8,668 nucleotides of DNA from positions 1 to 8,668 of the forward strand of contig CALVAU010000159.1 of assembly GCA_944325615.1 (NCBI GenBank). The letters run 5' to 3'. Positions 1 through 6,661 of this stretch are shown here, piece after piece. The notes beneath the pieces are model-generated. The model did not search any database. It saw only the letters and a program-made list of their open reading frames with translations, and was not told the DNA's origin. This DNA comes from Candidatus Gastranaerophilales bacterium. GTDB taxonomy: Bacteria; Cyanobacteriota; Vampirovibrionia; Gastranaerophilales; Gastranaerophilaceae. Within the stretch, counting starts at the first letter, position 1, and every line of letters begins with the position of its first letter. The translations under genes were made by a program, and so were the position numbers.

Positions 1-561
1 TGCAAGTGGTTTTGAAACGTCAATATCTTTCAACAATTCATCCACATAAGATTTAATTTCTCCTGACGTCTCAGGCAATGTAAATTTTATTTCATTTGCG
101 TCTATCCCTAAATATTTTGCAAATTCAAAACTTCCGGTTACAATATGACGCTCATTTCCAGAAGTGATATTTGGGATAATTTCATTAGCGCCAAGTTCTG
201 CAAATTCTCTTGTATCTTTAGAACAAATCCTTCTTTTAGCCCCACTCAAAAGCATCCAATACATACTTTTGAACATTCTTTGGCAATCGATTGCGATATC
301 ATATTTTTCTTTTCTAATATCTCTTAAAATCGAAATAAATTCACAAAAGTTTTTCGGATGAAGCCAGCCTCTTTGCTTCCATTTTTTAGAAGGCACAAAA
401 TATACATTATCTACACAAGGATTTCCCTTCAAAAGCTCATAACCCTTCTCAGATACAACCCAGCCGACTTGATAACCTTCTCTTTTGAAAAGATTTGCAA
501 GTGGGATATGAAAAATTATATCCCCCATTGATGATAATCGAACCATTAAAACTTTTTTCAT
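1..561 (-). CDS. Glycosyltransferase family 9 (heptosyltransferase-like), 3' end outside window
   Basis: Seen: an open frame of 187 codons from the ATG at 561-559 to the left edge with no stop. The N-terminus MKKVLMVRLSSMGDIIFHIP matches the start of family 9 glycosyltransferases such as WaaC/WaaF, where the SSMGD loop carries the catalytic Asp (here Asp14). A second family-like stretch, YDIAIDCQRMFKS, follows at about residues 94-106. Known of the family: these enzymes transfer heptose or a related sugar from a nucleotide-sugar donor to the LPS core at the inner face of the inner membrane, and are usually about 320-360 residues, so only the N-terminal Rossmann-like domain is visible here. 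The sugar-nucleotide-binding C-terminal half is missing, so donor specificity cannot be judged. The ATG lies 3 nt after the stop of the ROK kinase, so the two are probably cotranscribed and translationally coupled; no clear Shine-Dalgarno is seen. Confidence 0.85.
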   Translation of the reverse strand, partial: MKKVLMVRLSSMGDIIFHIPLANLFKREGYQVGWVVSEKGYELLKGNPCVDNVYFVPSKKWKQRGWLHPKNFCEFISILRDIRKEKYDIAIDCQRMFKSMYWMLLSGAKRRICSKDTREFAELGANEIIPNITSGNERHIVTGSFEFAKYLGIDANEIKFTLPETSGEIKSYVDELLKDIDVSKPLA

Positions 562-564
562 AAC

Positions 565-1524
565 TTACAACTTTCTATCTTCTAAAAATGCAGCACCGAT
601 TACACCTGAGAAATCCCCCAATGCCGCTTTCTTAAATTCTATTTTACTTGATGGCACCGGTAAAGACTTTGCTTTTGCTTTTTTAATTGTATTTTTATAG
701 AAGTAATCAACAGCTTCTATAAGCCCGCCACCTAAGACTATTAATTTAGGATTTACAAAATTTACTATACTTGCCAGTCCGCCTGAAAGATATTCACTCG
801 CTTCATCAACGCAAGCAGTAACCAATTCATCGCCTCTTTCGATAGACTTTTGAATCATACTGGATGTAATAGATTTTCCACTCTCTAGATAATCTAAAAT
901 TACTGAATGACGACCTTTTTTAAGTGCGCCCTCAATACGTTTTTCTATTGCTGAACGCGAAGCATAAGCCTCAAGGCATCCATGAGCTCCGCAAGCGCAA
1001 GGGCGACCGTTCAAATCAACGATTATATGTCCTATTTCCCCTGCCGTACCTGTCGCACCATGAATAATTTTACCGTCCTTAACAATAGCTGATCCGACGC
1101 CTGTTCCAACGAATACGCAAACAAAATCATCACATCCTTTTGCAGCTCCAAACTTCATTTCACCTATTGTAGCGATTTCAACATCGTTACCCAAAAATAC
1201 GGGGATATCAAAATGACTTGAAATAAGTTCTTTAATATTCAAATCATAACAGTCAAGATTTGGGGCACCTATTAAAATTCCGTTTTCTCTGTCAACTTGA
1301 CCTGCTGCACCTATTCCGATTGAGGAAATTTCAGCTTTTGAAATACCTGTATCACTAAGAAGTTCTTCAATCCCTTCTGTCATTTTTCGGATAATATTTT
1401 TTGGACCTTTATCTTTTTTGGTCTTTTTCTTAACCGAACCTAAGACTTCTCCTGACTCTTTATCAACAAGAGCAATTAATATCTTCGTCCCGCCTAAATC
1501 TATTCCTACAGAATACTTTTTCAT
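565..1524 (-). CDS. ROK-family sugar kinase (probable glucokinase)
   Basis: A 319-residue protein of normal ROK kinase length. Seen: the phosphate-binding motif DLGGTK at 9-14; GND at 112-114, whose Asp114 is the expected catalytic base; the sugar-binding ExGH motif at 163-166; the ROK zinc signature with His166, Cys176, Cys178 and Cys183 (GHI...CACGAHGCLE); and a second nucleotide-binding patch LGGG at 264-267. There is no N-terminal HTH, so it belongs to the kinase branch rather than the repressor branch. Expected role: ATP-dependent phosphorylation of glucose or a related hexose/N-acylhexosamine in the cytoplasm; glucokinase is the most likely single label, but substrate cannot be read from sequence alone. 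It is first in a minus-strand unit with the GT9 gene and is divergent from the amylase-like gene, which fits intracellular use of released sugar. The ATG at 1524 is supported by the motif position, yet has no Shine-Dalgarno and lies 9 nt after a perfect -10 box, implying a near-leaderless mRNA. Confidence 0.9.
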   Translation of the reverse strand: MKKYSVGIDLGGTKILIALVDKESGEVLGSVKKKTKKDKGPKNIIRKMTEGIEELLSDTGISKAEISSIGIGAAGQVDRENGILIGAPNLDCYDLNIKELISSHFDIPVFLGNDVEIATIGEMKFGAAKGCDDFVCVFVGTGVGSAIVKDGKIIHGATGTAGEIGHIIVDLNGRPCACGAHGCLEAYASRSAIEKRIEGALKKGRHSVILDYLESGKSITSSMIQKSIERGDELVTACVDEASEYLSGGLASIVNFVNPKLIVLGGGLIEAVDYFYKNTIKKAKAKSLPVPSSKIEFKKAALGDFSGVIGAAFLEDRKL

Positions 1525-1533
1525 GGTACTGAG

Positions 1534-1562
1534 ATTATATATTAAAATAACTAATTTGGCAA
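1534..1562 (-). promoter_or_regulatory. Sigma-70-type promoter for the ROK kinase, near-leaderless
   Basis: Read on the minus strand, TTGCCA (1562-1557) is followed after exactly 17 nt by a perfect TATAAT (1539-1534). Transcription should begin about 7 nt further on, near 1527, which leaves only about 3 nt before the ATG at 1524. No purine-rich ribosome binding site lies in that space. The promoter is called from consensus match only. Confidence 0.7.
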
Positions 1563-1584
1563 ACCTGTATTTGAATTAGAATTG

Positions 1585-1613
1585 TTGCAATATAAAATTA
1601 AATCTGGTAAAAT
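1585..1613 (+). promoter_or_regulatory. Sigma-70-type promoter (extended -10) for the five-gene plus-strand unit
   Basis: TTGCAA at 1585-1590 and TAAAAT at 1608-1613 are separated by 17 nt, and TGG immediately before the -10 box gives an extended -10 (TGn). The expected start near 1620 gives a leader of about 33 nt, ending in a good Shine-Dalgarno. The -35 box lies 22 nt from the -35 box of the divergent kinase promoter, so a regulator bound between them could affect both. No convincing operator palindrome is visible in the gap. Confidence 0.65.
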
Positions 1614-1642
1614 TTTATTATAGAAAATATTAGAAAAAGATA

Positions 1643-1651
1643 GGGGAGAGG
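1643..1651 (+). promoter_or_regulatory. Ribosome binding site of the amylase-like gene
   Basis: The purine run GGGGAGAGG ends one base before the ATG at 1653; its GGGGAG part (1643-1648) has 4 nt to the start. It supports ATG 1653, which is directly followed by a signal peptide. Confidence 0.6.
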
Positions 1652-1652
1652 T

Positions 1653-3203
1653 ATGCTTAGCAGGTTTAAAATATTTTTACTTACTCTTTTTATAACACTT
1701 TTTATTACTCAACAGGCTTATGCTGCAAATCAGCCTTGGGTAAATGATTTAAGAAAATTATTTTTATCGAATTCTGCAACAATTTATGAATTAAATATAA
1801 GAACATTTAATGCTAATGACAAAAACGGAAACGGAATTATAGAGTTTGATCAGGATGAAGAAAGCGGAAACTTTATTAATGCAATTGATCGTCTTGATGA
1901 ATTAAAAAATAACAACATAAACACTATTCATGTTCAACCAATCACTCCGGTTGGAAAAACAAAAGCCCTAGGTACAGCAGGATCTTTATATGCTGCAGCA
2001 GGATTTGATAGTATAAATCCTCAACTAAAAAGTCCTAAATCATCACTTTCAATAGAAGATCAGGCAAGAAAATTTATTGACGAAGCTCACAAACGAAATA
2101 TTCGTGTAATAATCGATCTTCCGGCTTGCGGATCTTATGATTTATATTTGCAGCAGCCTGAGCTGTTTATAAAAGATAAAAACGGGCAGCCTGTAGTACC
2201 TGCAGATTGGACTGACGTGAGAATCCTAAATGCGGGAACAGAAGAGAACATAAATAGAGATGTCTATAACTTATACAAAAGTTTTGTAGATATGGCAATG
2301 GATTTAGGAGCTGATGGAATAAGAGCTGAGGTAGCGCCATTAAAACCTGCAAAATTTTGGAAAGAGCTGATTGAATATTCAAGAAAAAAAGACAATCAAT
2401 TTATGTGGCTCGCTGAGACTTCTGACAGCTGGACAACTCCTTTATCAAATTATGGAGTATATACAAATTACGACAAACTTCTTGAGGCAGGTTTTGACGG
2501 ATACTATGGCAGCTGGTTTAATCTTAAAAACTGGAAAACATCAGACGATTTATATAAACACATAAAATTTAACAAAGAGCTTCTTTCCAAATACAAAGAT
2601 AAAAAATCAGTAATCGGAAGTTTTACAACTCATGATGAAATGAGTCCGATTTTGATAAACGGAAACAAATATTCTGAAATGATTACTTGGTTAAATGTAA
2701 CTTTACCTCTTAACGCATACTTTGTTGACGGCTTTAACACAGGTGATAATTACATTTATTTTTGGGCAAATAAAAAAGCTCCAAAAACTTATACTGATGA
2801 TGAGTATTACTTTGTACACCGTGGAAAAATTGATATCTTCAATTTTTCAAGACGTCCAGGTACTAAAAACCCCGATTTATCAAACAATTTTGTAATGGCT
2901 ACAAAATTTAAACAAGTAATACAGCCAATGCTTGCAAACGGTAAACTTACAATATTAAAATCTAATAATCCAAAAATATTTTCTTATGCAATAAGTCATA
3001 ATGAAAAAACAGTTTTAGTTTTCGGGAACTTAAATTTTTCTGATATAAGTGAAGCTAAAATAAAAATACCTAAATTTAACGATAGTTTAATGTTAATACC
3101 AATTAAAGCTGAAAGCGTTCCTGTATATAAAGATAAACGTTTCAATGTAAAATTAGAACCCGGTGAAATTATAGTACTTCTTGTGGAAGGATTTAGTATC
3201 TAA
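1653..3203 (+). CDS. Exported alpha-amylase-like (GH13) protein with atypical catalytic motifs
   Basis: 516 residues. Seen: a signal peptide (basic start, hydrophobic 7-20, likely cleavage after AYA at 22-24); an early-barrel loop NDKNGNGIIEFDQ at 55-67 resembling the amylase SNGDGIGDF calcium loop; and the four GH13 regions in order: I as IIDLPAC (153-159), II as GIRAE (222-226), III as WLAE (252-255), IV as TTHD (325-328). Arg224, Glu255 and His327-Asp328 match conserved GH13 residues, but the nucleophile position, nearly always Asp, is Glu226 (GAG at 2328-2330), and the region I Asn-His pair is absent. Region II continues APLKPAKFW, resembling the NPHTKPxxFW of GlgE-type maltosyltransferases, though GlgE is cytosolic and larger. 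A C-terminal beta-sandwich about 430-516 is likely. It acts outside the inner membrane; a glucan-active enzyme, a transferase or a non-catalytic binder are all possible. It heads a five-gene unit, 2 nt before the next gene. Confidence 0.85.
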   Translation: MLSRFKIFLLTLFITLFITQQAYAANQPWVNDLRKLFLSNSATIYELNIRTFNANDKNGNGIIEFDQDEESGNFINAIDRLDELKNNNINTIHVQPITPVGKTKALGTAGSLYAAAGFDSINPQLKSPKSSLSIEDQARKFIDEAHKRNIRVIIDLPACGSYDLYLQQPELFIKDKNGQPVVPADWTDVRILNAGTEENINRDVYNLYKSFVDMAMDLGADGIRAEVAPLKPAKFWKELIEYSRKKDNQFMWLAETSDSWTTPLSNYGVYTNYDKLLEAGFDGYYGSWFNLKNWKTSDDLYKHIKFNKELLSKYKDKKSVIGSFTTHDEMSPILINGNKYSEMITWLNVTLPLNAYFVDGFNTGDNYIYFWANKKAPKTYTDDEYYFVHRGKIDIFNFSRRPGTKNPDLSNNFVMATKFKQVIQPMLANGKLTILKSNNPKIFSYAISHNEKTVLVFGNLNFSDISEAKIKIPKFNDSLMLIPIKAESVPVYKDKRFNVKLEPGEIIVLLVEGFSI

Positions 3204-3205
3204 AA

Positions 3206-4120
3206 ATGAAAAAATATATTTTATCTTTAATAATCTCATTGTTTATCGTTAGTATCCCTTCAATAACATTCGCAAACGAAATGATTGAAGATTACTTGGA
3301 TATTGCAACAAGTTATGCAGTATCAGGGAATTACGCTTCTGCAATGGATTATTTAGATAAAATTCTTTCACTTGAACCTTCAAATAAAGAAATTGTTTCA
3401 TTAAAAAATACACTAAAAAATATGCAAAACGGAACAATGCCATCGCCAATGGTAGCTGAAAACAAGACTTTAGCACAGGCTCAAAATGCAAAACTCGCAG
3501 GTAACAGAATGGCTGAAATGCAATATTTGACACAAGCCGCAAATAACGGCGGATATTGGGCAAATATGTTTGCAGGCGATTTTTACAGAAAAACAAAACA
3601 GTATTCAAAAGCAATAACATATTATCAAAATGCGCTAAATTCAACAACACAATATTCAACACCGCTTTTGTATCTCGGAATTTGTTACTTTGAAATGAAA
3701 AATTACAATGAAGCTTTCCCTGTATTAACTCAGCTTATTGCATACAACCAACAAGAAAGTTATGCCTATGCAATGAGAGCTAGAGTTCTTACTGAACTTG
3801 GCAGATACAATGATGCCGAGACAGACATCGTTACTGCCCTTGCACTTGAAAATTCAATTGAATATCGATATCTTGAGGGCCTAATTCTTTTCAAAAGAGG
3901 AAATTATAAAAAAGCACAAACAACTCTTGAAAAAGTAGCAAATGAAATTCAAACATCAGATGTATATAAATTTTTAGGTTTCAGCTATTATGCAACAGGC
4001 GATTTGAATAACGCATTAATAAATTTGGATAAAGCAATACTTTTATCAAACGATGATAAAGAATTGCAGGCAAAATATAATGAAATTAAAGCTAAAGTAG
4101 TAAATCAGGTTCAAAGATAA
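3206..4120 (+). CDS. Exported TPR-repeat protein
   Basis: 304 residues with a signal peptide (MKKYILSLII start, likely cleavage after TFA at 21-23). Six or so tetratricopeptide-like units are visible: about 27-60, 116-148, 151-183, 187-217, 219-247 and 253-284. They have the usual A/G spacing and closing acidic or proline turns, as in SGNYASAMDYLDKILSLEPS at 40-59. A Gln/Asn/Ala-rich segment at 84-112 separates the first unit from the others. TPR arrays bind partner proteins; no catalytic residues are seen, so an assembly or scaffold role outside the inner membrane is inferred. The ATG is 2 nt after the stop of the amylase-like gene, and its stop codon abuts the ATG of the phosphoesterase gene with no gap, which indicates cotranscription and coupling. 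A possible Shine-Dalgarno (AAGGA at 3187-3191) is rather far, 14 nt, from the start. The partner is unknown. Confidence 0.85.
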   Translation: MKKYILSLIISLFIVSIPSITFANEMIEDYLDIATSYAVSGNYASAMDYLDKILSLEPSNKEIVSLKNTLKNMQNGTMPSPMVAENKTLAQAQNAKLAGNRMAEMQYLTQAANNGGYWANMFAGDFYRKTKQYSKAITYYQNALNSTTQYSTPLLYLGICYFEMKNYNEAFPVLTQLIAYNQQESYAYAMRARVLTELGRYNDAETDIVTALALENSIEYRYLEGLILFKRGNYKKAQTTLEKVANEIQTSDVYKFLGFSYYATGDLNNALINLDKAILLSNDDKELQAKYNEIKAKVVNQVQR

Positions 4121-5146
4121 ATGAGTAAAAGAAGTAAGAAAAAGAAAGAATCAATATTATTTAAACTTGCAAATGCAATATTTACGATTGTACTTGCAGG
4201 AATAATGGCATACGGGCTGCAATGTTACAGTGCAACCTCTCCAAATTCAGGTTTTATCAATAATATTTTTTCAAACAAATCAAATACACTAAAATTTGCC
4301 CAAATAAGTGATGCGCATTTTTACACAGGAGAAGATAACACCTCTTACAAACTAAGAGCCGAATCAGATAAACTACTTGACGATGCAGTATCACAAATTA
4401 ATGACACCTTGGGCGTAAATTTTGTAATGTTTACGGGCGATCAGATTGATAAATCTTTTGAAAAAGAATTAAGAGCATTCTTACCGCATGCACAAAATCT
4501 AAAATACCCTTGGTATATAACTTTTGGCAATCACGATACATGTATTGGCGGCTACTTGACTCCTGAAGTTTATCTTTCTATGGTCAATAAAGCAAATCCT
4601 GATTTTAATTTTGAAAAGCCATATTATTCTTTCGTGCCTAAAAAAGGATATAAAGTTATAGTTCTCGATACAATTATAAGAGATCGTTTGACCAGCAACG
4701 GAAAAATCAGCGAAGAACAACTTAATTGGCTGAAATCTGAACTTGATAATTCTGAGAAAGATACGGTGCTTATATTTATGCACGTACCTATTGTAGAACC
4801 TTTTGCAAGTGCAGGACACAGATTATTGAATGCAGAGGAAGTTCGCAGAGTAATTGAAACCCACAAAAACCCTATTGCGGTATTTCAAGGACACTATCAT
4901 GCTGCAATGATAAAACAATTTGATAATGTTTTATACGTAAGCACACCATCGCTTGTATCTTATCCGAATGCATTCAGAATGATTACCGTCACTAATCACA
5001 GAAACAAAGTTACATTCAATATAGAATTCAAAGAAACTAATTTAAAAAATATACAAAAACTCGCAAAAATTATGGTCTTTGCATCAAATCTATATTCAGG
5101 AGAAGAAAAAGACCAGTCAGGAGTTTTTGAAATTACTAAAAACTAA
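4121..5146 (+). CDS. Membrane-anchored calcineurin-like metallophosphoesterase
   Basis: 341 residues. Seen: a very basic N-terminus (SKRSKKKKES) then one hydrophobic segment at about 14-37, predicting a single membrane anchor with the enzyme domain outside the inner membrane. All five metallophosphoesterase blocks are present: SDAH (Asp64, His66), GDQID (Asp107), GNHD (Asn137, His138), MHVP (His221) and GHYH (His258, His260), so a two-metal active site is intact. Known of the family: members hydrolyse phosphomonoesters or phosphodiesters, including class III cyclic nucleotide phosphodiesterases, nucleotides and phospholipid headgroups; the substrate cannot be assigned here. The C-terminal 40 residues after the core are lysine-rich and unassigned. 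The ATG directly follows the TAA of the TPR gene (zero gap) with only a weak Shine-Dalgarno, so translation is probably coupled. The Cys35 in the anchor does not form a lipobox (GLQC). Confidence 0.9.
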   Translation: MSKRSKKKKESILFKLANAIFTIVLAGIMAYGLQCYSATSPNSGFINNIFSNKSNTLKFAQISDAHFYTGEDNTSYKLRAESDKLLDDAVSQINDTLGVNFVMFTGDQIDKSFEKELRAFLPHAQNLKYPWYITFGNHDTCIGGYLTPEVYLSMVNKANPDFNFEKPYYSFVPKKGYKVIVLDTIIRDRLTSNGKISEEQLNWLKSELDNSEKDTVLIFMHVPIVEPFASAGHRLLNAEEVRRVIETHKNPIAVFQGHYHAAMIKQFDNVLYVSTPSLVSYPNAFRMITVTNHRNKVTFNIEFKETNLKNIQKLAKIMVFASNLYSGEEKDQSGVFEITKN

Positions 5147-5153
5147 CCATCGC

Positions 5154-5158
5154 GGAGG
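5154..5158 (+). promoter_or_regulatory. Strong Shine-Dalgarno of the MBL-fold hydrolase, deciding its start
   Basis: GGAGG is followed by 4 nt and the ATG at 5163. It is the best ribosome binding site inside the five-gene unit, whose other internal genes rely on abutting stops. It decides against the longer in-frame reading beginning at 5079 inside the phosphoesterase gene. Confidence 0.8.
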
Positions 5159-5162
5159 TAAT

Positions 5163-6095
5163 ATGAGTGAGTTTAAAATAAAATTCAGAGGTGTAAGAGG
5201 CAGCTATCCGGTCGCTAAAAAAGATTTTTTGGAATATGGCGGAAATACTTCTTGCGTCGAAGTAAATGTGGGCGGTCATCTGATTATTCTTGATGCAGGT
5301 ACAGGACTTATCGATTGCGGTAATGAATTGCTTGAAAAATATATTACCTCAGGCGTAACTCCCCAGGAAAGAACTCCTATTAAAGCTACCGTTTTGATTT
5401 CTCATATTCACCAAGACCACATTCAAGGCTTTACTTTTTTTAGACCGCTGCATATCCCTTCTACAGTTTTAAATGTGTTTGGCAATGCGAATTATGAAGA
5501 AAGTTTGTCTGATGAATTGGCAAATCTGCTTTTTGGCAAATCCTTTCCGCTGGATTTGGGAGATATTGCAGGCAATCTTAATATCACGGATTTGAACGAG
5601 AGTGAAGGAATTTTATTAAAGAAAAATTCTGCACCTATTGTCAAAAGAATAGATACACCTGAAGATGAAAAAATTAATAAAGATGATGTTTTGATAACGT
5701 TTTATCGTTCTTATGCCCACCCGCAGGAAGGTGTTTTAATTTACAAAATCAAATACAAAGACAAAACTCTTGTCTATGCAACAGATAAAGAAAGCTATCT
5801 CGGCGGAGATACAAAACTTGCAAATTTTGCAAGAGATTGTGATGTATTAATCCACGATGCTCAATATACAACAGAAGATTATTTAAACACTTTCGTACCT
5901 AAACAAGGTTATGGACATTCTACATTTGATATGGCTGTTGAATGCGCAAAACAAACCGGAGCTAAAAAATTAATTTTTTATCACTTTGATCCAGGTTATG
6001 ATGACAAAAAATTAAATTCCATTAAAAAACATTATGAAAAAACTAATGAAAATGTCATGCTCGCTCATGAAAGTTTGGAAATAAATTTAATTTAA
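5163..6095 (+). CDS. Metallo-beta-lactamase-fold hydrolase (FRGVRGSxP family)
   Basis: 310 residues without signal peptide or membrane segment, so cytoplasmic. Seen: the family N-terminus FRGVRGSYP at 8-16, YGGNTSCVEV at 25-34 and ILDAGTGL at 42-49; the metal-binding SHIHQDHIQG at 80-89 (His81, His83, Asp85, His86); His186 in SYAHPQEG; Asp208 in YATDKE; and His274 in FYHFDPGYDD. The set is complete for a two-metal MBL site. Known of the family: the closest characterised relatives include cyclic nucleotide phosphodiesterases and RNase Z-like phosphodiesterases, but this branch is mostly named only 'MBL-fold metallo-hydrolase'. Residues 115-165 form an insert with a hydrophobic/acidic character (DELANLLFGKSFPLDLGD...) that may shape the pocket. 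A phosphodiesterase role is plausible, not shown. The start at 5163 is chosen from the GGAGG site and the conserved N-terminus. It lies 16 nt after the phosphoesterase gene and 5 nt before the next TPR gene. Confidence 0.9.
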   Translation: MSEFKIKFRGVRGSYPVAKKDFLEYGGNTSCVEVNVGGHLIILDAGTGLIDCGNELLEKYITSGVTPQERTPIKATVLISHIHQDHIQGFTFFRPLHIPSTVLNVFGNANYEESLSDELANLLFGKSFPLDLGDIAGNLNITDLNESEGILLKKNSAPIVKRIDTPEDEKINKDDVLITFYRSYAHPQEGVLIYKIKYKDKTLVYATDKESYLGGDTKLANFARDCDVLIHDAQYTTEDYLNTFVPKQGYGHSTFDMAVECAKQTGAKKLIFYHFDPGYDDKKLNSIKKHYEKTNENVMLAHESLEINLI

Positions 6096-6100
6096 TCATT

Positions 6101-6658
6101 ATGAAAAAAACTATTGTAATATTTGCATTAATATTATTATCAATTTATACATCAGGATATAAAAAGCCTGATGTATATAAAATTGATGCTGTAAGAAACG
6201 CATATATTCACAATAATAAAGGACTGAATTATCTGAAAGATAATCTATATTATCCTGCAATACAGGAATTTAAAATTGCAATAAGCCTTAATCCGAACAC
6301 TCAAGCAACTGCCATATATTATAACAATCTTGGTGAAACTTATATGAAACTCGGGTATCCAGATTTGGCTGTTGATTGCTTTGAAAAAGCTCTTTTGCAA
6401 TACAGTCTTAATTTAAAATATTATCAAAATCTTGCTGACTGCTATGTAGCATTGAATATTACTGAACAAAAACTTCAAGAAACCCGCCTCAATCCAAATG
6501 CACTCAATCTTATAATGCGCGGAATTATCTACGAAAAAACAGGAAATATAAACAAAGCAATCACAACTCTTGACGAATTCACATACATTGAACCGGATTT
6601 ACTTATTACACCTGCAGTTAAATTACACATCAAAAATCTTGTTCAAGAAAACTTGTAA
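6101..6658 (+). CDS. Small membrane or exported TPR-repeat protein
   Basis: 185 residues. Seen: MKK followed by a hydrophobic stretch at about 4-16, then TPR-like helices at 37-66 (GLNYLKDNLYYPAIQEFKIA with the closing LNPN), 71-103 (YYNNLGETYMKLGYPDLAVD), part of a unit at 105-118, and 134-167. The N-terminus looks like a lipoprotein signal, ending TSGYKKPD, where a Cys at residue 20 would make a lipobox, but the codon at 6158-6160 is TAT (Tyr). As read, it would be a signal-anchor or secreted protein. There is no Shine-Dalgarno before the ATG and the gene begins 5 nt after the hydrolase stop, so it is the last gene of the unit and probably coupled. Binding of a partner, perhaps the same one as the larger TPR protein of the unit, is inferred; no enzymatic residues are seen. 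Confidence 0.8.
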   Translation: MKKTIVIFALILLSIYTSGYKKPDVYKIDAVRNAYIHNNKGLNYLKDNLYYPAIQEFKIAISLNPNTQATAIYYNNLGETYMKLGYPDLAVDCFEKALLQYSLNLKYYQNLADCYVALNITEQKLQETRLNPNALNLIMRGIIYEKTGNINKAITTLDEFTYIEPDLLITPAVKLHIKNLVQENL

Positions 6659-6661
6659 TAA

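Noticed and set aside
145..361. Two overlapping plus-strand open frames of 60-65 codons near the left end
   Set aside because: They lie antisense to a clear GT9 coding region, have no ribosome binding site and encode low-complexity hydrophobic sequence.
2167..2565. Antisense and alternative-frame ORFs inside the amylase-like gene
   Set aside because: They overlap conserved GH13 coding sequence and have no ribosome binding site or recognisable domain.
4184..4225. Lipoprotein signal in the calcineurin-like phosphoesterase
   Set aside because: The Cys is preceded by GLQ, which does not fit a lipobox; a plain membrane anchor explains the hydrophobic segment.
5079..5162. Upstream extension of the MBL-fold hydrolase into the phosphoesterase gene
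   Set aside because: The extra residues have no family similarity, while GGAGG before ATG 5163 and the conserved FRGVRGS start support the shorter form.
6637..6648. Small inverted repeat TCTTGTTCAAGA near the end of the plus-strand unit as a terminator
   Set aside because: The stem is five pairs with a 2-nt gap, too tight for a stable loop, and no T run follows.
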